From the NCBI GenBank assembly GCA_023091665.1, contig JALJCQ010000012.1, positions 2,976,001 to 3,040,000 of the forward strand: a stretch of 64,000 nt of DNA. Reading direction: 5' to 3'. Position 1 is the first letter of the stretch, and each line of letters starts with the position of its first letter. Below, one piece after another: positions 22,591 through 32,270 of this stretch. This stretch comes from Pythium myriotylum (taxonomy: Eukaryota; Oomycota; Peronosporomycetes; Pythiales; Pythiaceae). The notes beneath the pieces were generated by a model. The model was not told where the DNA came from and did not search any database. It was given only the letters and a program-made list of their open reading frames with translations. The position numbers and the translations under genes are program-made.

Positions 22591-22996
22591 TCATCTCCTC
22601 ATATTCTTCGGGTGCGACATCCATGAATGGCAAAGTAGAGGCAACCACCTGTCCCAGGCAAAGTAGAGGCAACCACCTGTCCCTACATTGACACACCTAG
22701 CTCCACGGGAGGTCAGCCAGGCCACGACCGTCGTCGGCGAGCGGAGTCCTTCAAGCAGGGCGTACAGTTGGGGGCTTGGGTGAAGCTCTGCCAACTGGGT
22801 CGGCTGAGGCATTGGGCGACCTTGTAATTCTCGTTCCACTTGTGCCTGAGCCTCCGCTCGGGTCTGGGGCGCGTAGAAACGCTAGGAGCCCGAGCTGCTT
22901 CGGCTGGCGACGAGCTTCGTCCGTCGTCGAGTCGAGTGCTTCCGCCTCCTCTGGTAGGTCATCCTGATTATTGGCAAGGTGTCGCCATTTAACCAT
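22591..22996 (-). pseudogene. Debris of the gypsy 3' coding end
   Basis: Overlapping minus-strand frames 22751-22996 and 22591-22839 are rich in Glu, Pro and Gln (QGRPMPQPTQLAELHP). They follow the integrase remnant on the same strand and end at the LINE border. No chromodomain could be confirmed. Confidence 0.3.
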
Positions 22997-23008
22997 GTGG
23001 ACGGATCC

Positions 23009-23662
23009 TTAAACTCGTGGTGGCGATGCTGGTGCCGCGTGCTTGCAAGGGCGAGGCGGGGGAGGGGCGACTGCTAGTAGTTCAAAAGAGGGAGATGTCT
23101 TGTTGGACTCGTCCTCAGGACTCTCGACGCTGGGTGCGGTCCTTGTCAACGAAGCTGGTTGTGCTCCTTGGGTCTGCTGACCAGGGCTTTCCGGGAGAGA
23201 ATCTTGGTCAGAGTTGCTCGTCTCCAGAGGGGCGCGCTGGTTCTCCAGTTGAAGCTGTTCCGGTGAACGCTGTTCGGGTGCCCGCTCTTCCGGTCCTCCT
23301 GGATCAACAGTGCTGCCCTCACTTGTAGCCAGAGCCGGCGACTTGGAGCGTTGGAGACGTAGTTCCTCCATACGCTTATGAAATCGCCACTTTCCCTTAC
23401 CCATGGGGCCAATAGAATCCACAGCAATCTCATTCCAAGGTCGCACTTCGACGGTCTTCTCAGGGATTTCACCGTACTCCACTGTCCGTGTTTTGCTACG
23501 GGCGCACGTTTGACACCTCTCAACAAATCTGCGGATCTCACGGTCCATTCCTTGCCAGTAGAAGGCGGTCTTGATCGACTGTGTCATGATGGTGATTCCA
23601 GGGTGTACCAACCACTCGTGATACGTTTTCATCACCGGAGTGCGAAGGTTGTCGGGTATCAC
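23009..23662 (-). pseudogene. Gypsy integrase with core deleted
   Basis: The frame opens with the integrase zinc-binding domain (H-x3-H ... C-x2-C: HEWLVH and CQTCARSK), reaches the first catalytic Asp in WNEIAVDSIGP, and then switches directly to a Glu/Pro/Gln-rich C-terminal tail. The second Asp and the Glu of the DDE core are missing, so about 100 residues were lost. It is out of frame with the RT-RNase H frame by one indel near 23665. The family normally inserts cDNA; this copy cannot. Confidence 0.8.
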
Positions 23663-25829
23663 GATGCGTCTCGTGTCCTTCCTTGGTCACAATCAGTTCA
23701 TAGCCACTGATTTCCGCCTTTGTCCAGTTCTGCTTGACTTGTAGCTTTGCCTTTTGTTGAGCTTCCAGCATCTCCTTCACCGATAGTGAGAACAATGGCG
23801 CGTCTTGCATCGCATTGACTTCTGTCTGTTGGAATGGGAGGCGTGACAGTGCATCCGCAACCACATTGTCCTTGCCTTCAACATATATGAGTTCGGGTCC
23901 GAATTCCTCGATCTCAAGGCGCCATCGTAACATTGTCACATTCGAGAACTTCTGAAACGTCGAATTGCGGTGATCTGTGAAGACTCTGACTTTCCGTCCC
24001 CACACGATCGATCGGAATTCGCGGAGCATCTCACGAATGCTGAGGAATTCCTTCTTGTTGGTGGCGTAGTTTTGTTGGGTATTGTCACACTTGTGGGACC
24101 AGAACGCAAGTGGTCTGCCTTCTTGCATGAGAACCCCGCCGAGTTGGTGGTTCGATGCGTCGGTGTAGATATCAAATGGCTTGTTAAAATCTGGGTACAC
24201 TAGCAAGGTCGCCTTGCTTACTGCAGTTTTGATCGCGTCGAAAGCGGTTTGTTCAACTTCGGTCCAGCGAAAGGGGCGCTTGTGCGACGTGAGTCGAGTC
24301 AAAGGTGCCAATAACTCGGACCGTCCCCGCCACATGTCCTTGTAGTAGTTCACCATACCTATGAAGCGACGCAGGTCACGGATGTTGCGTGGGCGGCGCA
24401 GTTTTTGAATCGCTTCCACCTTCTTAAACATCGGTTCTTTTCCTTCTGACGATATAGTGTAGCCAAGGTAGTTCGCTCTCTTGACGCAGAATTTGCTCTT
24501 CTGCGGGTGTACAACAACGCCTGCTTCGAGGAGGCGCTGGAGAACGGTTTCGAGGTGCACTAGGTGCTCGTCAAAGCTCGCCGAGAGAATCAAAACATCA
24601 TCGAGATAAGTTCTTACGTACTCAAGATCACCGAGGAGGTTCGTCATGATCGCATGCAACTCGTCGGGTGCTGTGCTGATGCCCATGGGTAGGCGTCGAT
24701 ACCTGTATTTGCCCCATGGCAACACGATGGCTGTATACGGTCTGCTTTCAAGTGCGAGTTCACGACTGTAGTATCCCATGACCAAGTCCAAGGTCGTGAT
24801 GAAAACTGGCTTTGGAAGTTCGCGTAGCATGTCTTGGATGCGTGGTAGGGGATAGTAGCTTCTCCAAAGGTTCCTGTTAAGCCCTCGGAAGTCAGCGATT
24901 AGTCGGATCGAACCGTCCTTCTTGGGTATTACAAACGCTGGCGTGGCCCACGGCGAGTCTTTATCTGGTTCTAGCACGCCAAGTTGCACCAGTCGTTCAA
25001 TCTCCTTTTTTGCTGGCTCACGCAGCTTCTGGGGGATCTGGTATGGTGCTTGCACCCATGGTTGCGCTCCGGGTTTTACTGGAAGGACGTATGGCTTCAT
25101 CTTAAGCTTTCCGATACTTTGAGTAAACACAACCTTGATGCGCTGGAGAGCTTGTTTCAGTCGCTGCTGTTGCTCCAGAGTCAAGCAGTCCTTGGGCACA
25201 AATGCATCCAAGTTAACAGGGTTGCCTTGCGTAGTGCTTACTGTCTCCGTCCCATCCTCATTCATTTCAGCAAACAACACAAGTTTGCGTGGTTCTCGCC
25301 GAGCTTCTTCCATTGGTATACGCTCACCGTCCCAATGGAGTTCCTTATTCTTAAAGTCCAATATGATACCTTGTGTCTCCAAGAAGTCAGTACCAAGGAT
25401 GACCGGATAGATGAGTTGGTCCACGATCTGGAACTCCTGCGTGACCTTACGCGTTTGGAACTCTTCGAGCTTGAACGGGAGGGTGATCTTGCCGAGAGTC
25501 CTTTCCGTCGTGCCGTCAGACTTGGTGTACGAGTTTCCTTCTTGGGGGTTGTACCAACTGACCACTTCCTTCGCCACCGTGGATTTGTTACATCCGGTAT
25601 CGAGGATACCTGTAAACGTTCGAGATGACAGGGGGTGTCGAAGCTGGACACGAACTCGCATCTTTCTTCCTGGTGTGCCTTCGGGTTCAAACGCCGCGAG
25701 CTCATAAGTCGAGTGATCGGAGTAAATCTGTTCGAGCGTCTCGTCGTCCACTTCATCGGCATCCTCATAGTAGTGTACGGCGGCCACTTCGTTCTTTGGG
25801 CTTGCGTTCTTCTTGAATCGCTTGTTCAT
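23538..25829 (-). CDS. Gypsy protease-reverse transcriptase-RNase H polyprotein
   Basis: An open frame of 763 codons from ATG 25829. Protease active site DTGCNKS is near residue 77. RT motifs follow: IADFRGLN, TLDLVMGYY, LPMGISTAP and the catalytic YLDD at 24597-24608. RNase H shows YTDASNHQLGGVL, a conserved E in NKKEFLS and DALSRLP at its end. The last roughly 45 residues are out-of-frame sequence past the indel near 23665. The ATG overlaps the TGA of the upstream Gag frame as ATGA, which would suit termination-reinitiation. Among the old elements this is the best preserved frame of the region. Confidence 0.9.
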   Translation of the reverse strand: MNKRFKKNASPKNEVAAVHYYEDADEVDDETLEQIYSDHSTYELAAFEPEGTPGRKMRVRVQLRHPLSSRTFTGILDTGCNKSTVAKEVVSWYNPQEGNSYTKSDGTTERTLGKITLPFKLEEFQTRKVTQEFQIVDQLIYPVILGTDFLETQGIILDFKNKELHWDGERIPMEEARREPRKLVLFAEMNEDGTETVSTTQGNPVNLDAFVPKDCLTLEQQQRLKQALQRIKVVFTQSIGKLKMKPYVLPVKPGAQPWVQAPYQIPQKLREPAKKEIERLVQLGVLEPDKDSPWATPAFVIPKKDGSIRLIADFRGLNRNLWRSYYPLPRIQDMLRELPKPVFITTLDLVMGYYSRELALESRPYTAIVLPWGKYRYRRLPMGISTAPDELHAIMTNLLGDLEYVRTYLDDVLILSASFDEHLVHLETVLQRLLEAGVVVHPQKSKFCVKRANYLGYTISSEGKEPMFKKVEAIQKLRRPRNIRDLRRFIGMVNYYKDMWRGRSELLAPLTRLTSHKRPFRWTEVEQTAFDAIKTAVSKATLLVYPDFNKPFDIYTDASNHQLGGVLMQEGRPLAFWSHKCDNTQQNYATNKKEFLSIREMLREFRSIVWGRKVRVFTDHRNSTFQKFSNVTMLRWRLEIEEFGPELIYVEGKDNVVADALSRLPFQQTEVNAMQDAPLFSLSVKEMLEAQQKAKLQVKQNWTKAEISGYELIVTKEGHETHRDTRQPSHSGDENVSRVVGTPWNHHHDTVDQDRLLLARNGP

Positions 25830-26336
25830 GTTGCTCCTTGGTCGATACTTGGAGGTGTTGGAGGGGTCTGGAGCTGCGCTGTCACCTTCTTGTGTGCGGC
25901 CCGGGCTCTTTCCTTTTCGCGACGAAGTGCATCTTGGACAACGTGATCCTTGGCGGCTTGCTGAAGTCGTGCCTCAGACGCAGCTTCCTTTGCAGCCGCG
26001 TCGGCAGCGAACTTGGCCTGACGTCGAGTCTTCGGCGTCCTCCGCTCGGAGTCGTGCCTCAGGGGCCGGCGCTGCAAAATGTCTCAAGTTGGCAGGTTGC
26101 TCGTGGTATTGTTTTGGAGATTCGGCTGCTTTCCACTTGGGGAGACCTGATCCAGTCGTGACCACAACTGCCTTGGTGTGTCGGCCGAGCGACTCACGCA
26201 CACGAGTATTCTTACAGTCCTTGGTGAGGTGGCGGATGCTAAGACGCTTGTTACACGGGAACCGGTTCGATGTTCTTGGGTGGTGGACCTCAAAAACCAG
26301 ACGTTGGCCGTTCAGAGTAACAAGCAGCCGCCTCAC
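25826..26336 (-). pseudogene. Gypsy Gag C-terminal part
   Basis: Two minus-strand frames (25974-26336, then 25826-26077) give a Gag end. The first contains RLVFEVHH followed by a zinc-knuckle relic at C-x7-H-x4-C spacing (CNKRLSIRHLTKDC), where the second Cys of C-x2-C-x4-H-x4-C is replaced by Arg. The second is an Ala/Lys/Glu-rich helix ending just before the Pol ATG. The frame change between them and the lost Cys show decay. Confidence 0.6.
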
Positions 26337-26359
26337 ATTTTCAAACCCCCTGGGACATG

Positions 26360-28770
26360 TGATCAGGTTGAAAGAAGCCTTCCAGCGCGGGCCCGAAACA
26401 TCGCAAATGCCGACCGACTCAGTGAATTCGACATGATAGGCCGTGGTTTACGCTACTGTTGTGATGATGGCTCGTACCTCGGCATGCCTGAGCGTAGGAT
26501 CCCCTCGGAGGAAGACATGATAAAGGAGTGCGCGCGACCCTTCTCTGGGCGCGCTACAGTCTCGAGGTCGACAATCGCACATTCGTTTTCCTTTACCCAG
26601 GTGTGCGGCAACCCAGATCCATAAAGTAGGTGATCGTCTGCCACGGGAGCGCGGTCGACCTTGCTGGTCTGCCAGCCCCTGATGCCGCAGCTGTATGGGA
26701 TATGTTGAAAGTCGACATCAGGAAGTCGAGCCTTTGTGAACGCAAACACTGTCTAGCAGCCGCTACTCGAGCTCACCGAGACAAGATGAAACGGTCAAGC
26801 CGTGCTCTACGCGACATTGCTTTCCCCAGACGACTGATCGGGCTATCGGCGGACGCGACAGTCGAGGAAATCACGCGGGGATTCTCGGCGCTCTCTCTTG
26901 ACCTGGCACGACGATACAAGGCACTGCGCGGCAAACTAATTGGAGAACAGGCTGCTGGAACTGCGCGGCGTTAACGCCAGCGGACAGCCGCGCATTCAGG
27001 TACCATGGCTGAGACTATGGCGTCCCTGTTTTGGCGTATCAGCCCACGACAGAATCGCAAGCCAACGGCGAGACTACCTCCCACAGATGATCCTGCTCTC
27101 GAACCAGCGGATCGAATTGCAGGAGACTGGAAGCCAATCACACAACGGCCTCCATGCAATGCGCTCCTCAAGACATTTTCTTTGCACGGCTACCGGAGAA
27201 GGCAGCTGACCCTCGCCTGAAGGAACTCGACGCCGACCTTACGACAGAGGAGGTAGCAGCGGCCATCCGTTCGTGCCCTCGCGGGAAGGCGAGCGGCCCA
27301 AATGGGCTACCCAACGACTGGTACCACGAGCACGAAGAAGAACTTTCTGGTGTCCTTGCGCCTCTCTTCTCCGTTTGGTATCGATGTGGTATCCTCCCCT
27401 CGAGCTTTAAAACTGCGTCGATATTCTGCACCCCCAATACACTCACCCCGTCTAGTGGCCTCGACTTCCGACCGATCGCATTACTCGATACGGATTAAAA
27501 GATCTATGCCGAAGTCCTCCTTAATAGGATCCGAGTACATGTGCCTCGGCCCGTGTCGAAGACCCAACATGGCTTTGTGCTAAGGAGACAGGTGCACGAT
27601 GCCATTGACATTTGTACAGCGGTTCACAAGCGCGCGCACGACGGTGACCTGGAGCCTACAGCACTTGCTGTTCTCCTGGATTTCGCGAAAGCCTATGACA
27701 CCCTTGATCGCCGTTTCCTGCAGATCTCACTCGCTCGGCACGGTTTTTCATCGCAACTCATCCAAGCTGCCCACGCGATTCACCTCGGCACGACAGCCTC
27801 ATTTCTGGCAGACTCCAACGCATCCGCGGCGGTCGATATCACAACAGGAATACGCCGGGCTGGCACTTTCGGCGAACGCCAAGGTGTCTATTGTCGGATT
27901 TGCGGACGACACTACGGTATACTCCACAAAACCGGAAGATACGTGTGCCCTGAGTGAGCTTGTGCAGCGCTTTGCGGCCGTTTCTGAGCTCAACGTCAAT
28001 ATTCAGAAGAGTATTGTCATCTGCCTAGATCCTGGCGCCAAGTGGAACGAGCCACGCGCCGATCCGTTTTCCCAGTCGCACTAGCCCCGCAGCTCAATCG
28101 TTACTTGGGAGGACAGATTTCAGCCTCAGTCAGACTCGACGCCGTCTGGACCCTAACGTTCCAGCAGCACAGGCGAAGCTGCACCTAGCTTCGATCAAGT
28201 GCACCGACCTACTGCAGAGGACGCAGATATGCCAAGTAGTGATTGTCCTCAAGATCCTCTTTGTCGCCCGACACTGTTGGCCCTCCGCTAAACAAGCACG
28301 GAAGCGTCAGCTCTTCGCGGACGACTATGTGTGGAGCGGCACTCTCTCGACCAGCGCCAGGGCACGTAGAGCTTGGGTCAGTCGAGATGTAGCTCACTCG
28401 GCAAGGGCAGATGGCGACCTCCAGATTCCCAGCGTTCGAGATGAGCTTCTTATCCTAGCGGCAACCACGCTGCAATGATGGGCATCGGCCTCCAACTTCG
28501 CCTGCAGAAGTAGGGCGTGTTCTCTCAGCAAAGGCGCTATCTAACGACGACGCGATGATTTCCCCAGCGCGGAGCTGTGTAGATCACTCGCGCTGACAGA
28601 ACTCACGGTCCCTAGGGTAGCCGCCTGTCGGCGTTGGTCGAACGAAGAACGCGATGCCGTTACTGCTGTCATCTCCAAGGCGGGCCGGGCTGGGCTTCAT
28701 GAAGCCTCTTGGGACGATGGATGGTACCGACGCGACTACTTCGCACTCTGTCGTCTGTCGCACTGACATG
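26360..28770 (+). pseudogene. LINE ORF2 reverse transcriptase, decayed, plus strand
   Basis: Frames 26630-26974, 27154-27498, 27541-27957, 27599-28084 and 28239-28478 line up as a LINE RT: a helical linker, GKASGPNGLPNDWY, the LDFRPIALLDTD motif, LLDFAKAYDTLD and the catalytic FADD (VGFADDTTVYS, about 27897). A TAA at 27496-27498 replaces the Tyr codon expected before KIYA; sense continues directly behind it. A deletion or frame change lies near 27850, where the segment between TTGIRR and VGFADD is shortened. Sense appears to run on to about 28765 (DGWYRRDYFALC). The RNase H end of the same protein appears at 31.05 kb. Confidence 0.75.
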
Positions 28771-31035
28771 TCTCGTGGTCCGACTCTTTATATCTGATCT
28801 GAGTCTTGCCTGCAACATGGTCAAGCTGGGTGACGTGCGGTGTGGGTGGGCCAATCAGAAGGCCCGAGGCATATGTGGCGCGTGCCAGTGTGTGCAGTGG
28901 TCGTGGGATTGCGAGTTCAGTGTGTTGTGAGCCCCCTGGCACTCGCTGTTGGGGCGCGCGTCCGCGTTGTGGACGCCCGAACGGCCACGCTGCGATGGGT
29001 TTGATTGGGCCAGTCCACGTGGTCGCGTGAGCTCGGTTGTGCGGGATAAGTCTTTCTCGAGGTGGCCCAGGGTGGCACTCGTTTGTATGGATGGGCCAAG
29101 AGGACTAGGAACACAAGCCAGTGGAGTAAGAGCTCATAGGCTTGTCGTCGCTATATTCTCTCATTAATAAATCTGCTCTCAAGCAAGCAACTCCGGATAG
29201 AAGCGATACACTTCTCCCGGCTCTTCATGACATTCGAAAGATCCAGAGAGCTGCGTCGGGCGCCTCAACGTTGCAAGCCGACTTGCCTCTCCGATTCTAG
29301 GAGGAGATCTCCTCCTCAATCGAGACGGGACCCCGCTCACGGCAGGTGACCTGCCGGGACTAGTCGTTGGGGCTTCGTCCGCCGGGGCCAAAGTTGAGCT
29401 GCAGTGAATCTCTTCCACCGTCATCCGTTTTCGACAACGAGGCACAAGTTACCCGGATCCGGGCGATCGAAGCTTCAGACTTCTCTGCGATCTCCTGGTG
29501 ATCTGCTATCCGGACCCACTCGCCCAGCATCTTCCGCCGGATGAACGCGTTGAACACGGACGGAGCACGGACCGATGGCGAGTTGCTCGCCATCATGAGG
29601 GTCTCTGCCTTCAGAGGGCTGTGCGCTCAGAAATCTCTCGGACATCGGCATCGTCAAGACCTTATGTCACGCAGAAGCCCTGGTGCGCGTGGCGAGTGGG
29701 CGACCACGACTACAGTTCTTGCCTCACCCGTCTCTCTCCCCGGTCTTACCGTTGTGGGGCCCAGCCACAAGGACCGCCAAACGAGGGCTACGAGAGCTCC
29801 TACGTGCGCCTCGTCGCGAGAGGGTAGAGCGCGAGCTTGTAGCTCTCAGCGACATAGCTCATGCGACATCGGCAGACTACGGTCGTGTTTGATGAAGCGG
29901 GACCGGTTCCCCGCGGACTTTCCCGGAATTCCCCATCTCTGTGGGACCGGGAACTGTCAAGAACCACTGTGGTTCTTTAGGATAGGTCTAAAATTGTGTA
30001 CTACACACTAGCTGGGTATTTATACCCAGTTTCCGGTTGTGCCACACTAATAGTACCGGGAAACGCGGTACCTGACTCTACTGGCGAATATTACCAGCCA
30101 CTTAGAGATTTCAGGGAAGTGTCTGGTATACTACCGTTCTAGCGGAAAATTACCGTTAGTTTCGTGTGTGCCATTAGCCGTCCGTACTGGTCCGCGAACC
30201 CATTGGAATCTGATTCGCACCCGCCGGTACCTCCTCGATTCTGGTTTAGTAAACAGTTTCTTCCGGTTGTAAGAGGGACGGGACAACCGGCCCACCCTCC
30301 GTAATAGACTTCCCCTTTTGCCTTGTCAGCTCCAAGTCTTCGGGCCTACAACAGCAGTTGTATCGGCGGCCCCCTCGACATCCCGGTTCTCTAAGGTACT
30401 GGCTGTGTGTTGGAGTGCTCTGGCGGTGTGTACTGCGTGTGTGTGCGTTGCCTTGTGAGTCGTGGAGCCTGTCAAGTGACTGGGTGAAGCGGTTTCCTGG
30501 TTCGATAACCTAAGGGAAGTGGCTCAGGCCACGGACTGAGGGTTTTTATAGTGTGGCGGCGAGCTGTATTAACTGGGAAACCCGGTAATACATTCTATTG
30601 TATTTGTCTTTCTTGCGTTTGCTCCGTTCTGGGACCGGTTGCTAGGACTGGTTGATCGCTCCGGCCGTCACCCCCCCCCCCCCCCCCTTTTTTCCCTTGC
30701 ATTTCCGGAGTATCTGAAGGTTCTGGCAACCGGTTTGCCTACCAAATCAGACAGCATCGGGTAGCGGGCCATTTCCTCTATTACCCAGCTTCTGAAGAAC
30801 CGTCAAAGGGTACACAACGTGAGGTGCTAGCCGGGTGAGCATTCTATCTCGCTTGCGCTAGTCATCTTTGGATATCTGCGTGGAGAAAGCTTTGCCCACC
30901 TTCTGCGATCGCTTTTTGCCTGCTATTGAAACCGGGTTAGTCTGTCGTGACTGAACAGGAATCGCAGCAGCAGCAGAGCGTGAGCAGCTAAGTTTGGCAA
31001 GTGTTTCCCGGCTCCTAGCGCTACCCCTTCGCTAG
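28770..31035. other. Probable nested insertion in the LINE, element not identified
   Basis: LINE coding sense stops near 28765 and resumes near 31040, so about 2.27 kb was added. The insert has no long frame. It carries a 9-bp perfect inverted repeat at 29959-29967/29969-29977, an 8-bp hairpin at 30012-30019/30022-30029, a 17-C run at 30671-30687 and many CCGG- and GGGAAAC-type motifs. On the minus strand an open stretch at 29360-29596 (FIRRKMLGEWVRIAD) could be a Gag piece, with LTR-like DNA (TATAAA-type boxes) to its right. A truncated LTR element in minus orientation is my best guess. Confidence 0.35.
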
Positions 31036-31039
31036 TTGG

Positions 31040-32270
31040 AGCCGGGTGGATTGTCAAAAACGTACGACCGCTACATCACACGTGCCTTGGTTGAAGTTGA
31101 CTGGTTAGATATATACGCCCTCGAGCACTCAACGAGTCGTCAACGGCTCAACTTCGTTCGAGTCAAAATGCAGAAGCTGTCCGGCTGGGACTCGAAGACC
31201 CAACGCAGAGGTTGCCCCACTGCCCCCGCTTGGGATCAGAAGGCGGATCCATACATCACCTTGTGTGGCAGTGCCCCTCCGCCCAGCAACTCTGGAATCA
31301 AGTCCGGTTGTGGTGGTCGCGGTTGGGAATCTGGCACACACGAAGCCGGACCTCGACTCGACATTTCTAACACGCCATCTTCAGTCTGCGATTACCGAAC
31401 GTGCCACTGGAATGCTCGGAATTGGTCGCGCTTCCTCGGAGCCATTCTACAGACGAAGGCCCCGCGGCGGACCTGTTCCCCGTCATGCAAGTGGCCTGGC
31501 AGCAACACGTCCTGGAGACTCTCGTGCTTCTCCAAACCTGGCGGGCCAGGAGTGCATCAGACGCCCAAACGTGGTTTCCCCCTCAAGCCCTGGTTCTCCA
31601 CGACGCGGCGTGCCAGGGAGCGCTCCAAGTCCTCAGAACACGAATTAGTGCGGACACCTCGCTTCACAAGAGCTGCTCCACCCTCCTCGATGGCTTCCGT
31701 CTCCGCCTCTGTGAAGAGGTCACCATCCCACCCAGCCGGGAGGACTATCTCATCCCACCCGCACCAGAGACCCATCTGCTACTCTTCGATGGAGGTGCGC
31801 GTGACAGTCCTGGGCCTGGTGGAGCAGGCGCGGTTATTGTCAGGACCACGATCACAACTGGAGAAGCCTCTATTGTTTGGAGCACAGTACTCAGCGTAGA
31901 CTCCCCCTCAACGACCTCAAATCAAGCGGCCTACCAAGGCCTCATTGCGGGCCTACAGGCAGCGCTCTCCCTCCGCATCAATGACGTTGCAGTTGGGAGC
32001 TCCAACGCTGTCTTGTTCCGTCAGCTTCGAACACGCCACCAGCCGCGTGGCCCTGCGCTGAGACGCCTACATGACCAGGCACGCACTCTCGCCGGCGGTC
32101 TTGGCATCCATCGCTGGATCCACCAATTGTGCTCTTCAAACTCGATGGCGACAGCGCTGGTCAATCAAGTGATCGATTCGCGAACCAGCGCGCCACATCT
32201 CTCGAAGGCCACTCCACCCTACGAGAACTTCTTGCCGCTGACATGCGTCCGTGATGGTCCAGTTGTGTGA
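31040..32270 (+). pseudogene. LINE ORF2 C-terminal part: zinc finger and RNase H
   Basis: From about 31190 a frame gives a zf-RVT-type finger (LPHCPRLG ... HHLVWQCPSA) whose first Cys is Leu. It stops at about 31368 and sense continues in 31401-32270, where an RNase H domain begins with LLLFDGGARDSPGPGGAGAV (catalytic Asp present) and continues with TSNQAAYQGLIAGL, holding the family's helix but without a clear Glu. RNase H at the C-terminus is known from several LINE clades. The fragment has at least two in-frame stops before the finger. Confidence 0.65.

Larger units (their letters stand above)
22591..26336 (-). mobile_element. Ty3/gypsy-type retrotransposon, defective, minus strand
   Basis: From right to left on the minus strand: the end of Gag (about 26336-25826), protease-RT-RNase H in one 763-codon frame (25829-23538), an integrase start (23662 down), and C-terminal debris to about 22.6 kb. 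The order RT-RNase H-integrase identifies gypsy. LTRs were not recognised. A 27-bp unit is tandemly duplicated with one spacer base at 22629-22683 near the presumed 3' end. The element is disabled by a frameshift before integrase and by loss of the integrase core. Confidence 0.85.
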
